Positions 29,581 through 38,506 of a stretch of 54,510 nt of DNA are shown in pieces. A program made the position numbers and the translations under genes. The DNA comes from Campylobacteraceae bacterium (GTDB lineage: Bacteria > Campylobacterota > Campylobacteria > Campylobacterales > Arcobacteraceae). The notes under the pieces were generated by a model. That model saw only the letters and a list, made by a program, of their open reading frames with translations, was not told where the DNA came from and ran no database searches. The stretch is from NCBI GenBank assembly GCA_018662405.1, contig JABJGE010000018.1:1-54510 (forward strand). Direction: 5' to 3'. Numbering within the stretch: the first letter of the stretch is position 1; each line of letters begins with the position of its first letter.

Positions 29581-30094
29581 ACTTTGTTATTTTTGTTTGC
29601 CATTGTTTTTCATCTGGCTTTTTATAATTATACTCAATAATATATTCATTTGGCGTAATTTCTAAAAATATATTTTCTGTAAGGTTTTTATTTCTTGCAC
29701 ATATTTCACCTGGATTTAGAAATAGCGTATTATTTACATATGACACTTCGTACATGTGTGTATGTCCAGATATGACAATATTTGTATCTCCATTTAGATA
29801 AAATGGTAAGTGCATAAGCTTAAATGAAATATCTTTAATTTTAAAGTAATATGGTTCTTGATTAATTTTATACTCATTAGAATATGTAATTAAACTGTGA
29901 TCATTATTTCCAAAAACACAAACATAAGGTAAGTTAGTATTTTTTAAAATATCTAAATTTTCTTTTATTTCAAGATCACCAGCATGAATAATATATTCAA
30001 TACCTTTAGTTTGTAAATAACTTATAGCATCTTGGGTAAGTTTAGTTTTTCTATGACTATCTGATAGAATCCCAATTTTAATGTTATTTTTCAT
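29570..30094 (-). CDS. YfcE/MJ0936-type metallophosphoesterase
   Basis: The 174-residue protein carries calcineurin-like phosphoesterase motifs in order: GILSDSH (metal ligands Asp and His, residues about 8-14), HAGD, FGNNDH and SGHTHM. This small class hydrolyses phosphodiesters in the cytoplasm; the natural substrate is unknown. The start at 30094 (MKNNIKIGILSDSH) is right for the family; the open frame extends 36 codons further, but that part is a Lys-rich shadow of the topA tail. The real overlap with topA is 11 nt. Confidence 0.88.
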   Translation of the reverse strand: MKNNIKIGILSDSHRKTKLTQDAISYLQTKGIEYIIHAGDLEIKENLDILKNTNLPYVCVFGNNDHSLITYSNEYKINQEPYYFKIKDISFKLMHLPFYLNGDTNIVISGHTHMYEVSYVNNTLFLNPGEICARNKNLTENIFLEITPNEYIIEYNYKKPDEKQWQTKITKYER

Positions 30095-32495
30095 CTTCTT
30101 TTTTTGTTTTCTTTTTCTTAGTAGTTGCTTTTTTAGCAGGCGCTTTCTTTTTAGCAGCTGTAGTTTTTTTAGCAGGTGCTTTTTTTCTACCACCTCTACC
30201 AACTGGTTGATTTTTAATTATTTCATTTACTTCTTCAATACTTAGAGCTTTGATTTGATCTTCATCTAAATCTTTTGGAAGTTTAAAGTTCTTTTTCTTT
30301 TGTTTTATATAAGGTCCGTATCTTCCAATTAGAAGTTGAGTTTCATCTTCTGGAAAATCTTTTAGAAGTGCTTTTGCTTTTGCTTCTTTTAATTCTTGTA
30401 TTACTACAAGAGCACGGTCTAATTCTATTGTATATGGATCATCTTCTTTTAAGCTAAAATATTCTGATTTAATTTGTAAGTATGGTCCAAATCTTCCAAT
30501 ATTTACTTTGATATCATTTCCATCTTTATATTGTCCTAAGACTTTAGGTAGTTGAAGTAAAACAAGAGCTTCCTCTATAGTAATTCTATCAACACTCATA
30601 TTTTTAGGTATTGATGCAAATTTTGGTTTTATCTCTTTTTCATTTTCATCTACATCATCTTTATGACCTAATTGAACAAACGGCCCATATTTACCAACTG
30701 TAGCAAATATTCTTTGTTCAGTGTTTGGATGAATACCAACTTCTCTAGCTTCTGCAAATTTTGCTCTAGGAGCATTTTCAAGCTTGTCTTCAACTGCTTT
30801 ATCAAAATCACCGTAAAATTCTTGCATTACTGTTTGCCATGTGATTTTACCCTCGGCAATTTGATCAAATTCTTCTTCAATATGAGCAGTAAATCCTAAA
30901 CTTACGATATTGTCAAAATGTTCAACTAGAAAATCATTTACAACTTCACCAATAGGTGCAGGTGCAAGTTTTTTATCTTCAGTTTTAATTACATAATCTC
31001 TTGCTTGAATAGTAGAAATAGTTGGAGCATAAGTAGAAGGTCTACCAATACCTTCAGATTCTAATTTTTTAACTAGACTAGCTTCCGTATATCTAGCTGG
31101 TGGTTTTGTAAAGTTCTGTTCCGTTTCAAGATTTTCAAGATCTAAAACAGCATCTTTTTTTACTGCTGGTAAAAATTTCTCAGTATTATCTAAAGCTGCT
31201 TCTGGATCATCACTTCCTTCTGTATATGCTTTCATAAATCCAGCAAAAACAATTCTTGTTCCTTTTGCTTGAAACTCAAATTCTTTATCTTTACCAGCTT
31301 CAATTTTATATGTAGTATTTGCTACGATTGCCTGAGCCATTTGAGTAGCAATAGTTCTTTTCCAAATTAAACTATATAGTTTGTATTGAGCATGATCTAA
31401 ATAATCTCTTACATCTGATGGTTTTAGTGCTAGATTTACTGGTCTAATTGCTTCATGGGCTTCTTGAGCACCTTTTGCTTTACTTTTGTATTTTCTTGCA
31501 GTTTTTAATGAATATTCTTTTCCATATTCTGCTTCAATAACCTCTTTTGCCATTGATGTTGCAGTATTAGATAAATTTACACTATCTGTTCTCATATATG
31601 TAATTAAACCACCAGTATGACCTAATACATTTATACCACCTTCATAAAGTTGTTGTGCAACAATCATTGTTTGCTTTACACTAAATCCAGCTTTTCTACT
31701 AGCTTCTTGTTGTAATGTAGAAGTTGTAAATGGAGCAGCAGGATTTCTTTTGCTATCTTTTTCTTCAATATTATTTAATAGATATTGACCTAATTGGCAT
31801 GATTCTTTGATAGCCATAGCTTCAGATTCATTTTTTACTTTTTTTGCTTTACCATTTATTTTTGCTAATTCGGCTCTAAATTCTGGATCTTTAAAATCTA
31901 ATTTTATTTTCCAAAATTCTTCTGGATTAAAGGCCTTGATTTCTCGTTCTTTTTCTACAATAATTCTAACTGCAACACTTTGAACTCTACCTGCACTTAA
32001 ACCAAATCTAACTTTTTTCCATAATAAAGGAGATAATTTATACCCTACGGCACGATCAAGTATTCTTCTAGCTTGTTGTGCATCTACTAAATGCTGATCT
32101 ACTTCTCTTGGATTTTCTAAAGCTTCTAAAATTGCACCTTTTGTAATCTCATGGAATACAATTCTTTTAAGTGGATTTTTTTCTATTTTTAATGCGGGAA
32201 TTAGATGCCATGCAATAGCTTCTCCCTCTCTATCCTCATCGGCTGCTAGATAGATTACGGTATCTTTATTTATTTGTGCTTTTAAATCTTTAATAACTTT
32301 TGATTTATCTTTTGAGACTTGATATTTTGGTTTAAAATTATCTTCTGGATCGAATCCTAAAGTCGATTTTGGTAAATCTCTTACATGACCCATTGATGCC
32401 ATTACTGTGTAGTCAGATCCAAGAAATTTTGATATAGTTCTTGCTTTTGCAGGTGATTCGACGATAACTAAATTTTTCAATATAAAAAGCTCCAT
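30084..32495 (-). CDS. topA: DNA topoisomerase I
   Basis: TopA relaxes negative supercoils. The 803-residue protein has the Toprim domain (NLVIVESPAKARTI, and YLAADEDREGEAIAWHL), the catalytic Tyr in GLITYMRTDSVNL and the toroidal domains. The C-terminus has three Topo-C-type repeats (KYGPFVQLG, RFGPYLQIK, RYGPYIKQK) and then a Lys/Ala-rich tail of about 40 residues, with none of the CxxC zinc ribbons of E. coli TopA. The frame opens at ATG 32495, but a TTG at 32480 gives the classical start (MKNLVIVESPAK) with GGAG 9 nt upstream and may be the true one. Confidence 0.96.
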   Translation of the reverse strand: MELFILKNLVIVESPAKARTISKFLGSDYTVMASMGHVRDLPKSTLGFDPEDNFKPKYQVSKDKSKVIKDLKAQINKDTVIYLAADEDREGEAIAWHLIPALKIEKNPLKRIVFHEITKGAILEALENPREVDQHLVDAQQARRILDRAVGYKLSPLLWKKVRFGLSAGRVQSVAVRIIVEKEREIKAFNPEEFWKIKLDFKDPEFRAELAKINGKAKKVKNESEAMAIKESCQLGQYLLNNIEEKDSKRNPAAPFTTSTLQQEASRKAGFSVKQTMIVAQQLYEGGINVLGHTGGLITYMRTDSVNLSNTATSMAKEVIEAEYGKEYSLKTARKYKSKAKGAQEAHEAIRPVNLALKPSDVRDYLDHAQYKLYSLIWKRTIATQMAQAIVANTTYKIEAGKDKEFEFQAKGTRIVFAGFMKAYTEGSDDPEAALDNTEKFLPAVKKDAVLDLENLETEQNFTKPPARYTEASLVKKLESEGIGRPSTYAPTISTIQARDYVIKTEDKKLAPAPIGEVVNDFLVEHFDNIVSLGFTAHIEEEFDQIAEGKITWQTVMQEFYGDFDKAVEDKLENAPRAKFAEAREVGIHPNTEQRIFATVGKYGPFVQLGHKDDVDENEKEIKPKFASIPKNMSVDRITIEEALVLLQLPKVLGQYKDGNDIKVNIGRFGPYLQIKSEYFSLKEDDPYTIELDRALVVIQELKEAKAKALLKDFPEDETQLLIGRYGPYIKQKKKNFKLPKDLDEDQIKALSIEEVNEIIKNQPVGRGGRKKAPAKKTTAAKKKAPAKKATTKKKKTKKEDEK

Positions 32496-32553
32496 ATATT
32501 ATAATAACCGAAATAGTAGCATAAAATTTTATGATATGCTTGAAATTAGTGAA

Positions 32554-32910
32554 TTATTTATGACCTTTGTGAGATTTCTTAAAGTCAGTATTGTAAATAT
32601 ATGTTGAAATTTCTCGTAATGTATCTAAATCAATTGCTAGTTCTGGCATTAAACCATGTTTTTTAATAGATTGGTCCATTAAAGATGTGTCTTTGTTTGG
32701 ATGATGAACCCATGTAGACATATATGAAACAAATTCTTTTTTATCTGGGAAAGCTTTTATATAAGAGTCTCTTACCATAATCATTGAAGGAGCAGAAACA
32801 GTTTTCGTCTCAAAATGGCATGTAGTGCAATTACCATGAAATAAAAGTGATTGATAGTTATTTGCTAATAAAGTAATTGAATATAAAGATATAAGTAAAA
32901 GTATTTTCAT
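32554..32910 (-). CDS. periplasmic monohaem cytochrome c
   Basis: The 118-residue protein has a signal peptide and one haem motif C28-T-T-C-H32 close to the mature N-terminus. Met residues in GLMPELAID could give the sixth ligand. The C-terminal HKGHK is His-rich. It stands alone between topA and the NtrC-like gene. It looks like a small class I electron carrier; the partner is unknown. Confidence 0.82.
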   Translation of the reverse strand: MKILLLISLYSITLLANNYQSLLFHGNCTTCHFETKTVSAPSMIMVRDSYIKAFPDKKEFVSYMSTWVHHPNKDTSLMDQSIKKHGLMPELAIDLDTLREISTYIYNTDFKKSHKGHK

Positions 32911-33121
32911 AACATGATATTAATATTATCTAAATGAAAGCATGATTAAATGTGTATTTAAAATAAATTTAATATATAATTCCCCTAGTTTTTATATTCA
33001 ATAATAATATTATATTTGAATACTACAGGGCTATGCCGATGCTATAACTATTTATCTAACAAGCTAAATTTTATTTTATGACCACTAAAACAAAGGATGA
33101 ATTGAATATAATCTATACATT
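32911..33121 (+). promoter_or_regulatory. intergenic region with sigma54-like element
   Basis: No gene is seen. A GG-N10-GC arrangement (GG 33029-33030, GC 33041-33042, with GGC at -24 and TGCT at -12) is a weak candidate for a sigma54 promoter facing the NtrC-like gene. An imperfect dyad TATTCAA / TTGAATA lies at 32995-33022. A TATAAT at 33107-33112 would give an almost leaderless mRNA for the gene at 33122. Confidence 0.3.
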
Positions 33122-33859
33122 ATGGAAAAATTTATATCATCATCACCTTCAACAAAAAAAATTTTAAAAGTGGCGCAAATGTCAGCGTCGTTGCCTGTAA
33201 ATGTAATGATTATAGGACAAAGTGGAGTTGGAAAAAAATTATTAGCGAAAGAAATTGATCCAGAAGCACATAGCTTTTTTGCTAGAGATTTAGAAAAGAT
33301 ATTAATTGATAAAGCAATTAACCTTGAAGAACATTCTGTAATTATAATTTATAATATTCATACAGTATTAAATAAAAATGAATTTATAGAGAGACTAAAG
33401 GGTGTAAAAATTATTGCTACAACTTTTGATTCTATTGAAGAATACAATAGTGAATTTGCAGTAAAAATAGAGATACCATCTTTAGAACAAAGACCAGAAG
33501 ATTTAGATGAATTAATATATAAATATATAAAGGAAGCTAGCAATATATATTCTTCTTCCATTTCAAGAGATGATATTCGAATAGATTTAAGTGGTAATGG
33601 TATCACATTAAAACAGTCTATTTTTAAAAGTATATTATTAAAATCAATTTCTAAACCAGAGATGATGGATACATTAAATGACTTCTGTCAGAGAGAATTA
33701 AAAAATGGAAGCGATTATAAAAAACTACTAGAAATATTTGAAATCCCACTTTTAAAAGCTGCACGAAATGTATTTAAATCTCAATTACAGATGGCTACCC
33801 ATCTTAAAATAAATAGAATTACATTAAGAAAAAAGTTAAATAAGTATTTCGGAGAATAA
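33122..33859 (+). CDS. eroded NtrC-family (sigma54 activator-like) regulator
   Basis: The 245-residue protein begins directly with an AAA+ sigma54-activator-like domain and has no receiver domain. Walker A is kept (GQSGVGKK, residues 32-39). The Walker B position reads VIIIYNI (about 73-79) where active members have LFLDEI, and there is no GAFTGA loop, so ATP hydrolysis and sigma54 activation look lost. The C-terminus has a clear Fis-type HTH (LQMATHLKINRITLRKKLNK). It may bind DNA as a repressor or anti-activator. The next gene is an eroded NtrB-like sensor 6 nt away, followed by amt and glnK. Confidence 0.7.
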   Translation: MEKFISSSPSTKKILKVAQMSASLPVNVMIIGQSGVGKKLLAKEIDPEAHSFFARDLEKILIDKAINLEEHSVIIIYNIHTVLNKNEFIERLKGVKIIATTFDSIEEYNSEFAVKIEIPSLEQRPEDLDELIYKYIKEASNIYSSSISRDDIRIDLSGNGITLKQSIFKSILLKSISKPEMMDTLNDFCQRELKNGSDYKKLLEIFEIPLLKAARNVFKSQLQMATHLKINRITLRKKLNKYFGE

Positions 33860-33865
33860 GAAAGT

Positions 33866-34558
33866 ATGGATAATAGTTTATATGGATCATTAGTTGAACA
33901 CGATTTAAATCCTTTTATTTTATTTGATAGTGAAGGTAGATTAAAAGACTTTAATAAAGAAGCAGAGTTTTTATTAAATAATGTTCATAAAAAAGAACTT
34001 TTTGAATTAACTGTCTCAAATGCACCTAAAAATTATGGATTTAATCGTAAATTTTTATCTTTATCTTATGGTAAATCAAATTACTATGCAATATTAGTGG
34101 GATACTTAAATGATGAAGAAATTGTATTAAGACTTTATAAAGAAGTTGCATATGAAGAGCAAAATATAACAAATTCAAATACAGAACTAGTCAATATTTA
34201 TAGTCTTATAGAGTTATCAAAAAATAGTGTATTACTTCAAAGTAATTTAGAGATCAAAGAGACATATGATATTTCTATTCCAGAGATACCGATAAATATT
34301 AGTAATTTTTTAATAACCTTAAATGAATGTTTTGAACAGTATAAAAATGAAGATAAATTATACTTAAGGGTATTTATAAAAACAGGGGAATATGAATTAA
34401 TCAATAACAAAAAATATAATGTATTAGCCATTGAATTTACTTGTAATGAAAAAGAATTTCTTCTAACACCATCTTTAACTCAAAGTATTAAAAAATCAAA
34501 TATGCACATTTTTACCAGTAAAAATACTGTATCACTTGAACTAACAATGATTATATAA
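33866..34558 (+). CDS. eroded NtrB/histidine-kinase-like sensor
   Basis: The 230-residue protein has an N-terminal PAS-like domain (NPFILFDSEGRLKDFNKEAEFLL, residues about 16-40, to about 95) and a C-terminal part with the spacing of a GHKL ATPase: ITLNECFEQYKNEDKLYLRVFI sits where the N-box would be. There is no H-box His and no G-boxes, so phosphotransfer is unlikely. It is co-transcribed with the NtrC-like gene (6-nt gap) and lies upstream of amt-glnK. Its role as a nitrogen or redox sensor partner is inference. Confidence 0.5.
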   Translation: MDNSLYGSLVEHDLNPFILFDSEGRLKDFNKEAEFLLNNVHKKELFELTVSNAPKNYGFNRKFLSLSYGKSNYYAILVGYLNDEEIVLRLYKEVAYEEQNITNSNTELVNIYSLIELSKNSVLLQSNLEIKETYDISIPEIPINISNFLITLNECFEQYKNEDKLYLRVFIKTGEYELINNKKYNVLAIEFTCNEKEFLLTPSLTQSIKKSNMHIFTSKNTVSLELTMII

Positions 34559-34576
34559 TAGGTATGATTTATATAA

Positions 34577-34619
34577 TTAAATACAAAACTGTATAATATA
34601 TATACAGTTTTGTATTTAA
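34577..34619. promoter_or_regulatory. 43-nt perfect dyad upstream of amt
   Basis: Arms TTAAATACAAAACTGTATA (34577-34595) and its exact complement (34601-34619) flank a 5-nt centre. The right arm overlaps the -35 area of two overlapping -10 candidates TATAAT (34631-34636 and 34638-34643). It can act as a terminator-like stem for the upstream pair or as an operator over the amt promoter; there is no long U-run. Confidence 0.65.
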
Positions 34620-34672
34620 AATTATATATATATAATGTATAATTCTAAATATTAAAAAAATAGGAGTTATTT

Positions 34673-35848
34673 ATGACACCAGAAATCTCATATGTAATCG
34701 ATACATTTTTTGCAATATTTGCATTTGTATTAATTATCTTTATGGTTCCAGGTTTTGCTATGTTAGAAGCAGGACTAGTAAGAACAAAAAATGTTACATC
34801 AGTACTAATGATAAATACAATGATTTATGCACTTGCTTCAATGGCATTTTTACTTATAGGGTATTCAATAGCATTTGGTAGTATTGGATCAGATTCTATG
34901 AGTCAATGGGCAGCATTTTTATTTCAAATGGCATTTGTTGGTAAAGTAATTAATATTATGTCTGGTGGAGTAGGTGAAAGGGCTAAAATATTACCACTGG
35001 CATTATTTACAGTTATAATGGGTGGAATTCTTTATCCAATAGTAGTAAATGTATCTTGGGGAGCAAATATGCTTGCAGGAACAGCACTTGATTTAAATAT
35101 GTATGATTTAGCAGGTTCTACAGTAATTCATTCAACTGGTGGTTGGGCTTTATTAGCTGCTATTTTAATAATAGGTGCTAGAAAAGGCAGATATGGTAAA
35201 AATGGACAAATTAGAGTTATTCCTGCTGCTAATATTCCCTTAGTTACGCTAGGAGCTTTTCTTTTATGGATTGGTTGGTTTGGATTTAATGGTGGATCTG
35301 TTGGATCTATTGCATCAAAAGAAAATGCCAACTTAGTTGCACTTACAATTTTAAATACAAATACAGCAGGTTTAGCTGGTGCTATTATGGTGGGAATTAT
35401 GATGTATTTAAAATATAAAAAGCTTGATATTACAATGATTTTAAATGGTGCATTAGGTGGACTAGTATCTATTACAGCTGGACCTGACTTATATAATATT
35501 TATCAACCAATATTAATTGGTGCTATTGGTGGATTATTTGTAGTATTTGCAGTTCCTTTATTTGATAAATTAAAACTTGATGATCCAGTAGGTGCACTAT
35601 CTGTACACCTAGTAAATGGTGTTTGGGGTACATTAGCTGTTGGTATTTTTGTTGATTCAATTAGCTTTTTAGATCAATTAAAAGGTGTTGTAGTTGTTGC
35701 AATATTTGCATTTGTAAGTTCATATATTGTACTATTTATTATAAATAAAATAATGCCATTAAGAGCTAGTGATGATGAACAAATGGAAGGGCTTGATGTA
35801 AATGAATGTGGACTAGAAGCATACCCAGAATTTAAAAGAGCATTTTAA
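34673..35848 (+). CDS. amt: ammonium transporter (Amt family)
   Basis: Amt conducts ammonium across the inner membrane. The 391-residue protein has 11 predicted transmembrane helices and the family segments VPGFAMLEAGLVRTKN, FDLAG-like YDLAGSTVIHSTGGW (first pore His) and VHLVNGVWGT (second pore His). An SD TAGGAG precedes the ATG. glnK follows after 19 nt, the usual amt-glnK pairing in which GlnK blocks the pore. The dyad upstream and the NtrB/NtrC-like pair suggest local nitrogen control. Confidence 0.95.
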   Translation: MTPEISYVIDTFFAIFAFVLIIFMVPGFAMLEAGLVRTKNVTSVLMINTMIYALASMAFLLIGYSIAFGSIGSDSMSQWAAFLFQMAFVGKVINIMSGGVGERAKILPLALFTVIMGGILYPIVVNVSWGANMLAGTALDLNMYDLAGSTVIHSTGGWALLAAILIIGARKGRYGKNGQIRVIPAANIPLVTLGAFLLWIGWFGFNGGSVGSIASKENANLVALTILNTNTAGLAGAIMVGIMMYLKYKKLDITMILNGALGGLVSITAGPDLYNIYQPILIGAIGGLFVVFAVPLFDKLKLDDPVGALSVHLVNGVWGTLAVGIFVDSISFLDQLKGVVVVAIFAFVSSYIVLFIINKIMPLRASDDEQMEGLDVNECGLEAYPEFKRAF

Positions 35849-35858
35849 AATATATTAA

Positions 35859-36226
<368 letters not shown>

Positions 36227-36272
36227 ATGATAAGAAAGCAATTTAGTAATTAAGTATCACTAAATTATAATG

Positions 36273-36300
36273 AAAAGGCTTTATTTAAATAAAGCCTTTT
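36273..36300. terminator. bidirectional terminator between glnK and the MFS gene
   Basis: AAAAGGCTTTATTT (36273-36286) and AAATAAAGCCTTTT (36287-36300) form a perfect 28-nt palindrome with A and T runs at its ends. It includes the last codons and stop of the convergent MFS gene. Confidence 0.8.
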
Positions 36301-37537
36301 CCTCTTTATTATCTTTTAATTTAAAAGATAATAATAATGCTACACTTAATAGTATAAGAGTAAAACTATATAAAAAAGTATAGTTTGAAAAGTTTAGAAT
36401 AATACCTCCAGCAATAGAAAAAAACATTCCAAAAGAAACTATATTTGTTTGTAGTGCTGTATATACAGGTCTTTTTTCTTCTGGTGCTAAAATAAGAATT
36501 AAATTTCCAGAAGCAATTCTATTTCCATCCATTGATGCTCCTATTATAAAAAATATAAACATATACATATAAAGTGAAGAAGCAATAAATGCTAAAGCAA
36601 TAGCTAAAATAGTCATAGATATAGTTATATGTGCAGTTAACTTATTTAAACCATTTCCACTTAACTTTGCCCAAACAATATTACTGAACATTGCTCCAAT
36701 CATTTGTGCAGTGATTAAAAGTCCAATAGCAGTACCATCTAAATTTATTTTACTACCCGCATCAACAATAATAAATGGAAGTGCAAAAAGATATGAATAA
36801 GCAAAAAGAAAAGTTGATACTTGTATTTTTAGTTGTTTATCACTTTTTAGTGTGGCAAAGGCATTTTTCAAAAATAGTTTGAATGATTTTTCTTTCGTAG
36901 CTACTTTCTCTTTAATAGGTTCTGCAACTGTTCCTATAGCAAGATATCCAAACCCCATAATAAATGCAGAGGCTACAAAAAGATATCCAAAACTATAAGG
37001 AGCTGGATATATTTCTAATATATATCCAGCAGCAGCACCACTTATTAATGCTCCAAATCCTGAGAAAAACTGTCTTGCTGACATTGTTTTTCCACGAAAT
37101 TTATGTGAAAATATTTTAGCAATAATTTCTCTAAAATATATAGCACCAAATCCAGCTGAAAATGAAAATATAAATAATCCAATACCAATACACCAAAGTG
37201 TGAAAGTAGGGTGATCCTCGCCAAAAAGTAATATAGCTATACCAATACTTAGCCAAGATATAAATCTTGTTGTTAATACTCTTCTAAAGTATTTCATCAT
37301 ACGAGGATAACTTTGTGCATGGAAAGCAGCGTAAAGCTGTACTAGTATTGCTCCACCACGAAGAAGTGATGAAAATAATCCAATTAGTATTGGACCACCA
37401 CCAAAATGACTAATAATAAGTGGTAAAATTGTATGAGGTTCTGCTATTGTTGTTCCAATAGAAAGAAAAAAACCATGTAAAATATTTTTTACATGGTCAC
37501 TTTTCTTATTTGCTGGTTCTATTTTTTTTTCTTCCAT
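36281..37537 (-). CDS. MFS transporter in the precorrin-2 dehydrogenase operon
   Basis: The 418-residue protein has about 12 transmembrane helices in two halves, typical of the major facilitator superfamily, e.g. GGGPILIGLFSSLLRGG early and MIGAMFSNIVWAKLSGNG in the second half. I chose the ATG at 37537 because it overlaps the previous stop as TAATG; a TTG three codons upstream is in frame. It is the last gene of a four-gene operon led by a precorrin-2 dehydrogenase, with an FNR-type box at its promoter, so nitrate/nitrite, a tetrapyrrole or a toxic N-compound are conceivable cargos. It is not a clear NarK by sequence. Confidence 0.8.
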   Translation of the reverse strand: MEEKKIEPANKKSDHVKNILHGFFLSIGTTIAEPHTILPLIISHFGGGPILIGLFSSLLRGGAILVQLYAAFHAQSYPRMMKYFRRVLTTRFISWLSIGIAILLFGEDHPTFTLWCIGIGLFIFSFSAGFGAIYFREIIAKIFSHKFRGKTMSARQFFSGFGALISGAAAGYILEIYPAPYSFGYLFVASAFIMGFGYLAIGTVAEPIKEKVATKEKSFKLFLKNAFATLKSDKQLKIQVSTFLFAYSYLFALPFIIVDAGSKINLDGTAIGLLITAQMIGAMFSNIVWAKLSGNGLNKLTAHITISMTILAIALAFIASSLYMYMFIFFIIGASMDGNRIASGNLILILAPEEKRPVYTALQTNIVSFGMFFSIAGGIILNFSNYTFLYSFTLILLSVALLLSFKLKDNKEEKALFK

Positions 37538-38505
37538 TATTCCCAATCAAGTAGTCTTTGTTGACCTTTTAGGTTTCGTATATGAGTTACATCTTGACTC
37601 ATCTCTATTACACCTCTATATGTTCCATCTTCATCTCTTATTGCAAAGTACTGAATATGTATAAATTTACCTTTAAATTCTATCCAAAATTCAGCATCAT
37701 CTTTCCTTCCTGCTTTAAATTCTCTTAAAATCATAAGAACTTGATCAACACTTTTAGGAGGATGACAGAATTTAACTTCTCTACCAATTATACCAGCACT
37801 TCTTGGAAATACTCTATTGTCACCTCTATTATAGAATAATACAATATCATTTTCATCTACATATGTTAAATCAACTGGCATGAATTGTAGCATTAAATTT
37901 AATTGATCTTCAAGTAACCAACCTTCATTTAATTTAATTCGTCCATCTAATGAGAATGGTAATTTTCGTCTTTTTTTATCTTGTCCTGGATGAATATATT
38001 CAGGATATGACATAGGTGCTTTTTCAAACATCCAACCAATTTCATCATCACTTGCAGATATCTCTTTCCAATCATCATCATTTAACATATTCATAGCATT
38101 TGGAAGTAGTCTATGTTCCTCAACTTGCATAATATGATCTAAACTTCTAAATACAGCTTGAATATTTTGGCTAATAGCTACTATATCTTTATCTCTAATT
38201 GATTGATTGGCTAGTTTAATCTCATCTCTAATTTGATCATGAAATGCCCACATATTTTGTGATGGACTAGTCCAACCATATTTCTCTAAATATGGAAATA
38301 ATTGATTCTCTTTTCTTTGCCAATGAAGTTCAACTTTACATAGTTGTTCCCAAAATATTTTAAATGCTTCAGTAGATTCTTTAATGTTTAAATTATTTAT
38401 GTTTTCTATTAATTGTCTTGTTAATTCATTTTCTTCATAATAAACCCTACAAGGATGTCCTGCGACTAATCCTGTCTGGTGCTCATTATTTATAAATTCA
38501 CTCAT
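37537..38505 (-). CDS. haemerythrin-PAS protein (DUF438-like)
   Basis: The 322-residue protein has an N-terminal haemerythrin-like four-helix region with likely iron ligands H17 (GHPC), H61 and E66 (ELHWQRKEN), H89 (FHDQ), H124 and E129/H131 (HIMQVEEHRLLP), then a PAS domain (about residues 205-315; FYNRGDNRVFPRSAGIIGREVKFCHPP). There is no kinase, cyclase or HTH output. The iron site could bind O2 or NO. The operon places it with siroheme/haem d1 synthesis under a predicted FNR-type box, so NO sensing or scavenging, or iron repair during denitrification, is the best inference. Confidence 0.82.
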   Translation of the reverse strand: MSEFINNEHQTGLVAGHPCRVYYEENELTRQLIENINNLNIKESTEAFKIFWEQLCKVELHWQRKENQLFPYLEKYGWTSPSQNMWAFHDQIRDEIKLANQSIRDKDIVAISQNIQAVFRSLDHIMQVEEHRLLPNAMNMLNDDDWKEISASDDEIGWMFEKAPMSYPEYIHPGQDKKRRKLPFSLDGRIKLNEGWLLEDQLNLMLQFMPVDLTYVDENDIVLFYNRGDNRVFPRSAGIIGREVKFCHPPKSVDQVLMILREFKAGRKDDAEFWIEFKGKFIHIQYFAIRDEDGTYRGVIEMSQDVTHIRNLKGQQRLLDWE

Positions 38506-38506
38506 A

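Noticed and set aside
30095-30202. Lys/Arg/Leu-rich N-terminal extension of the phosphoesterase
   Set aside because: It is the out-of-frame reading of the topA Lys-rich tail; the family start MKNNIKIGILSDSH is at 30094.
33035-33042. GCCGAT as a sigma28 (FliA) -10 element
   Set aside because: The consensus needs GCCGATAA with a TAAA-type -35 about 11-15 nt upstream; neither is present and no flagellar gene follows.
34589-34607. LexA-box look-alike (CTGT...ACAG) inside the amt dyad
   Set aside because: The spacing is 11 nt instead of 8 and Campylobacterota are not known to have LexA; the similarity follows from an AT-rich palindrome.
36281-37537. Nitrate/nitrite transporter NarK
   Set aside because: The protein is MFS, but I do not see the conserved NarK nitrate-signature segments, so only MFS is claimed.
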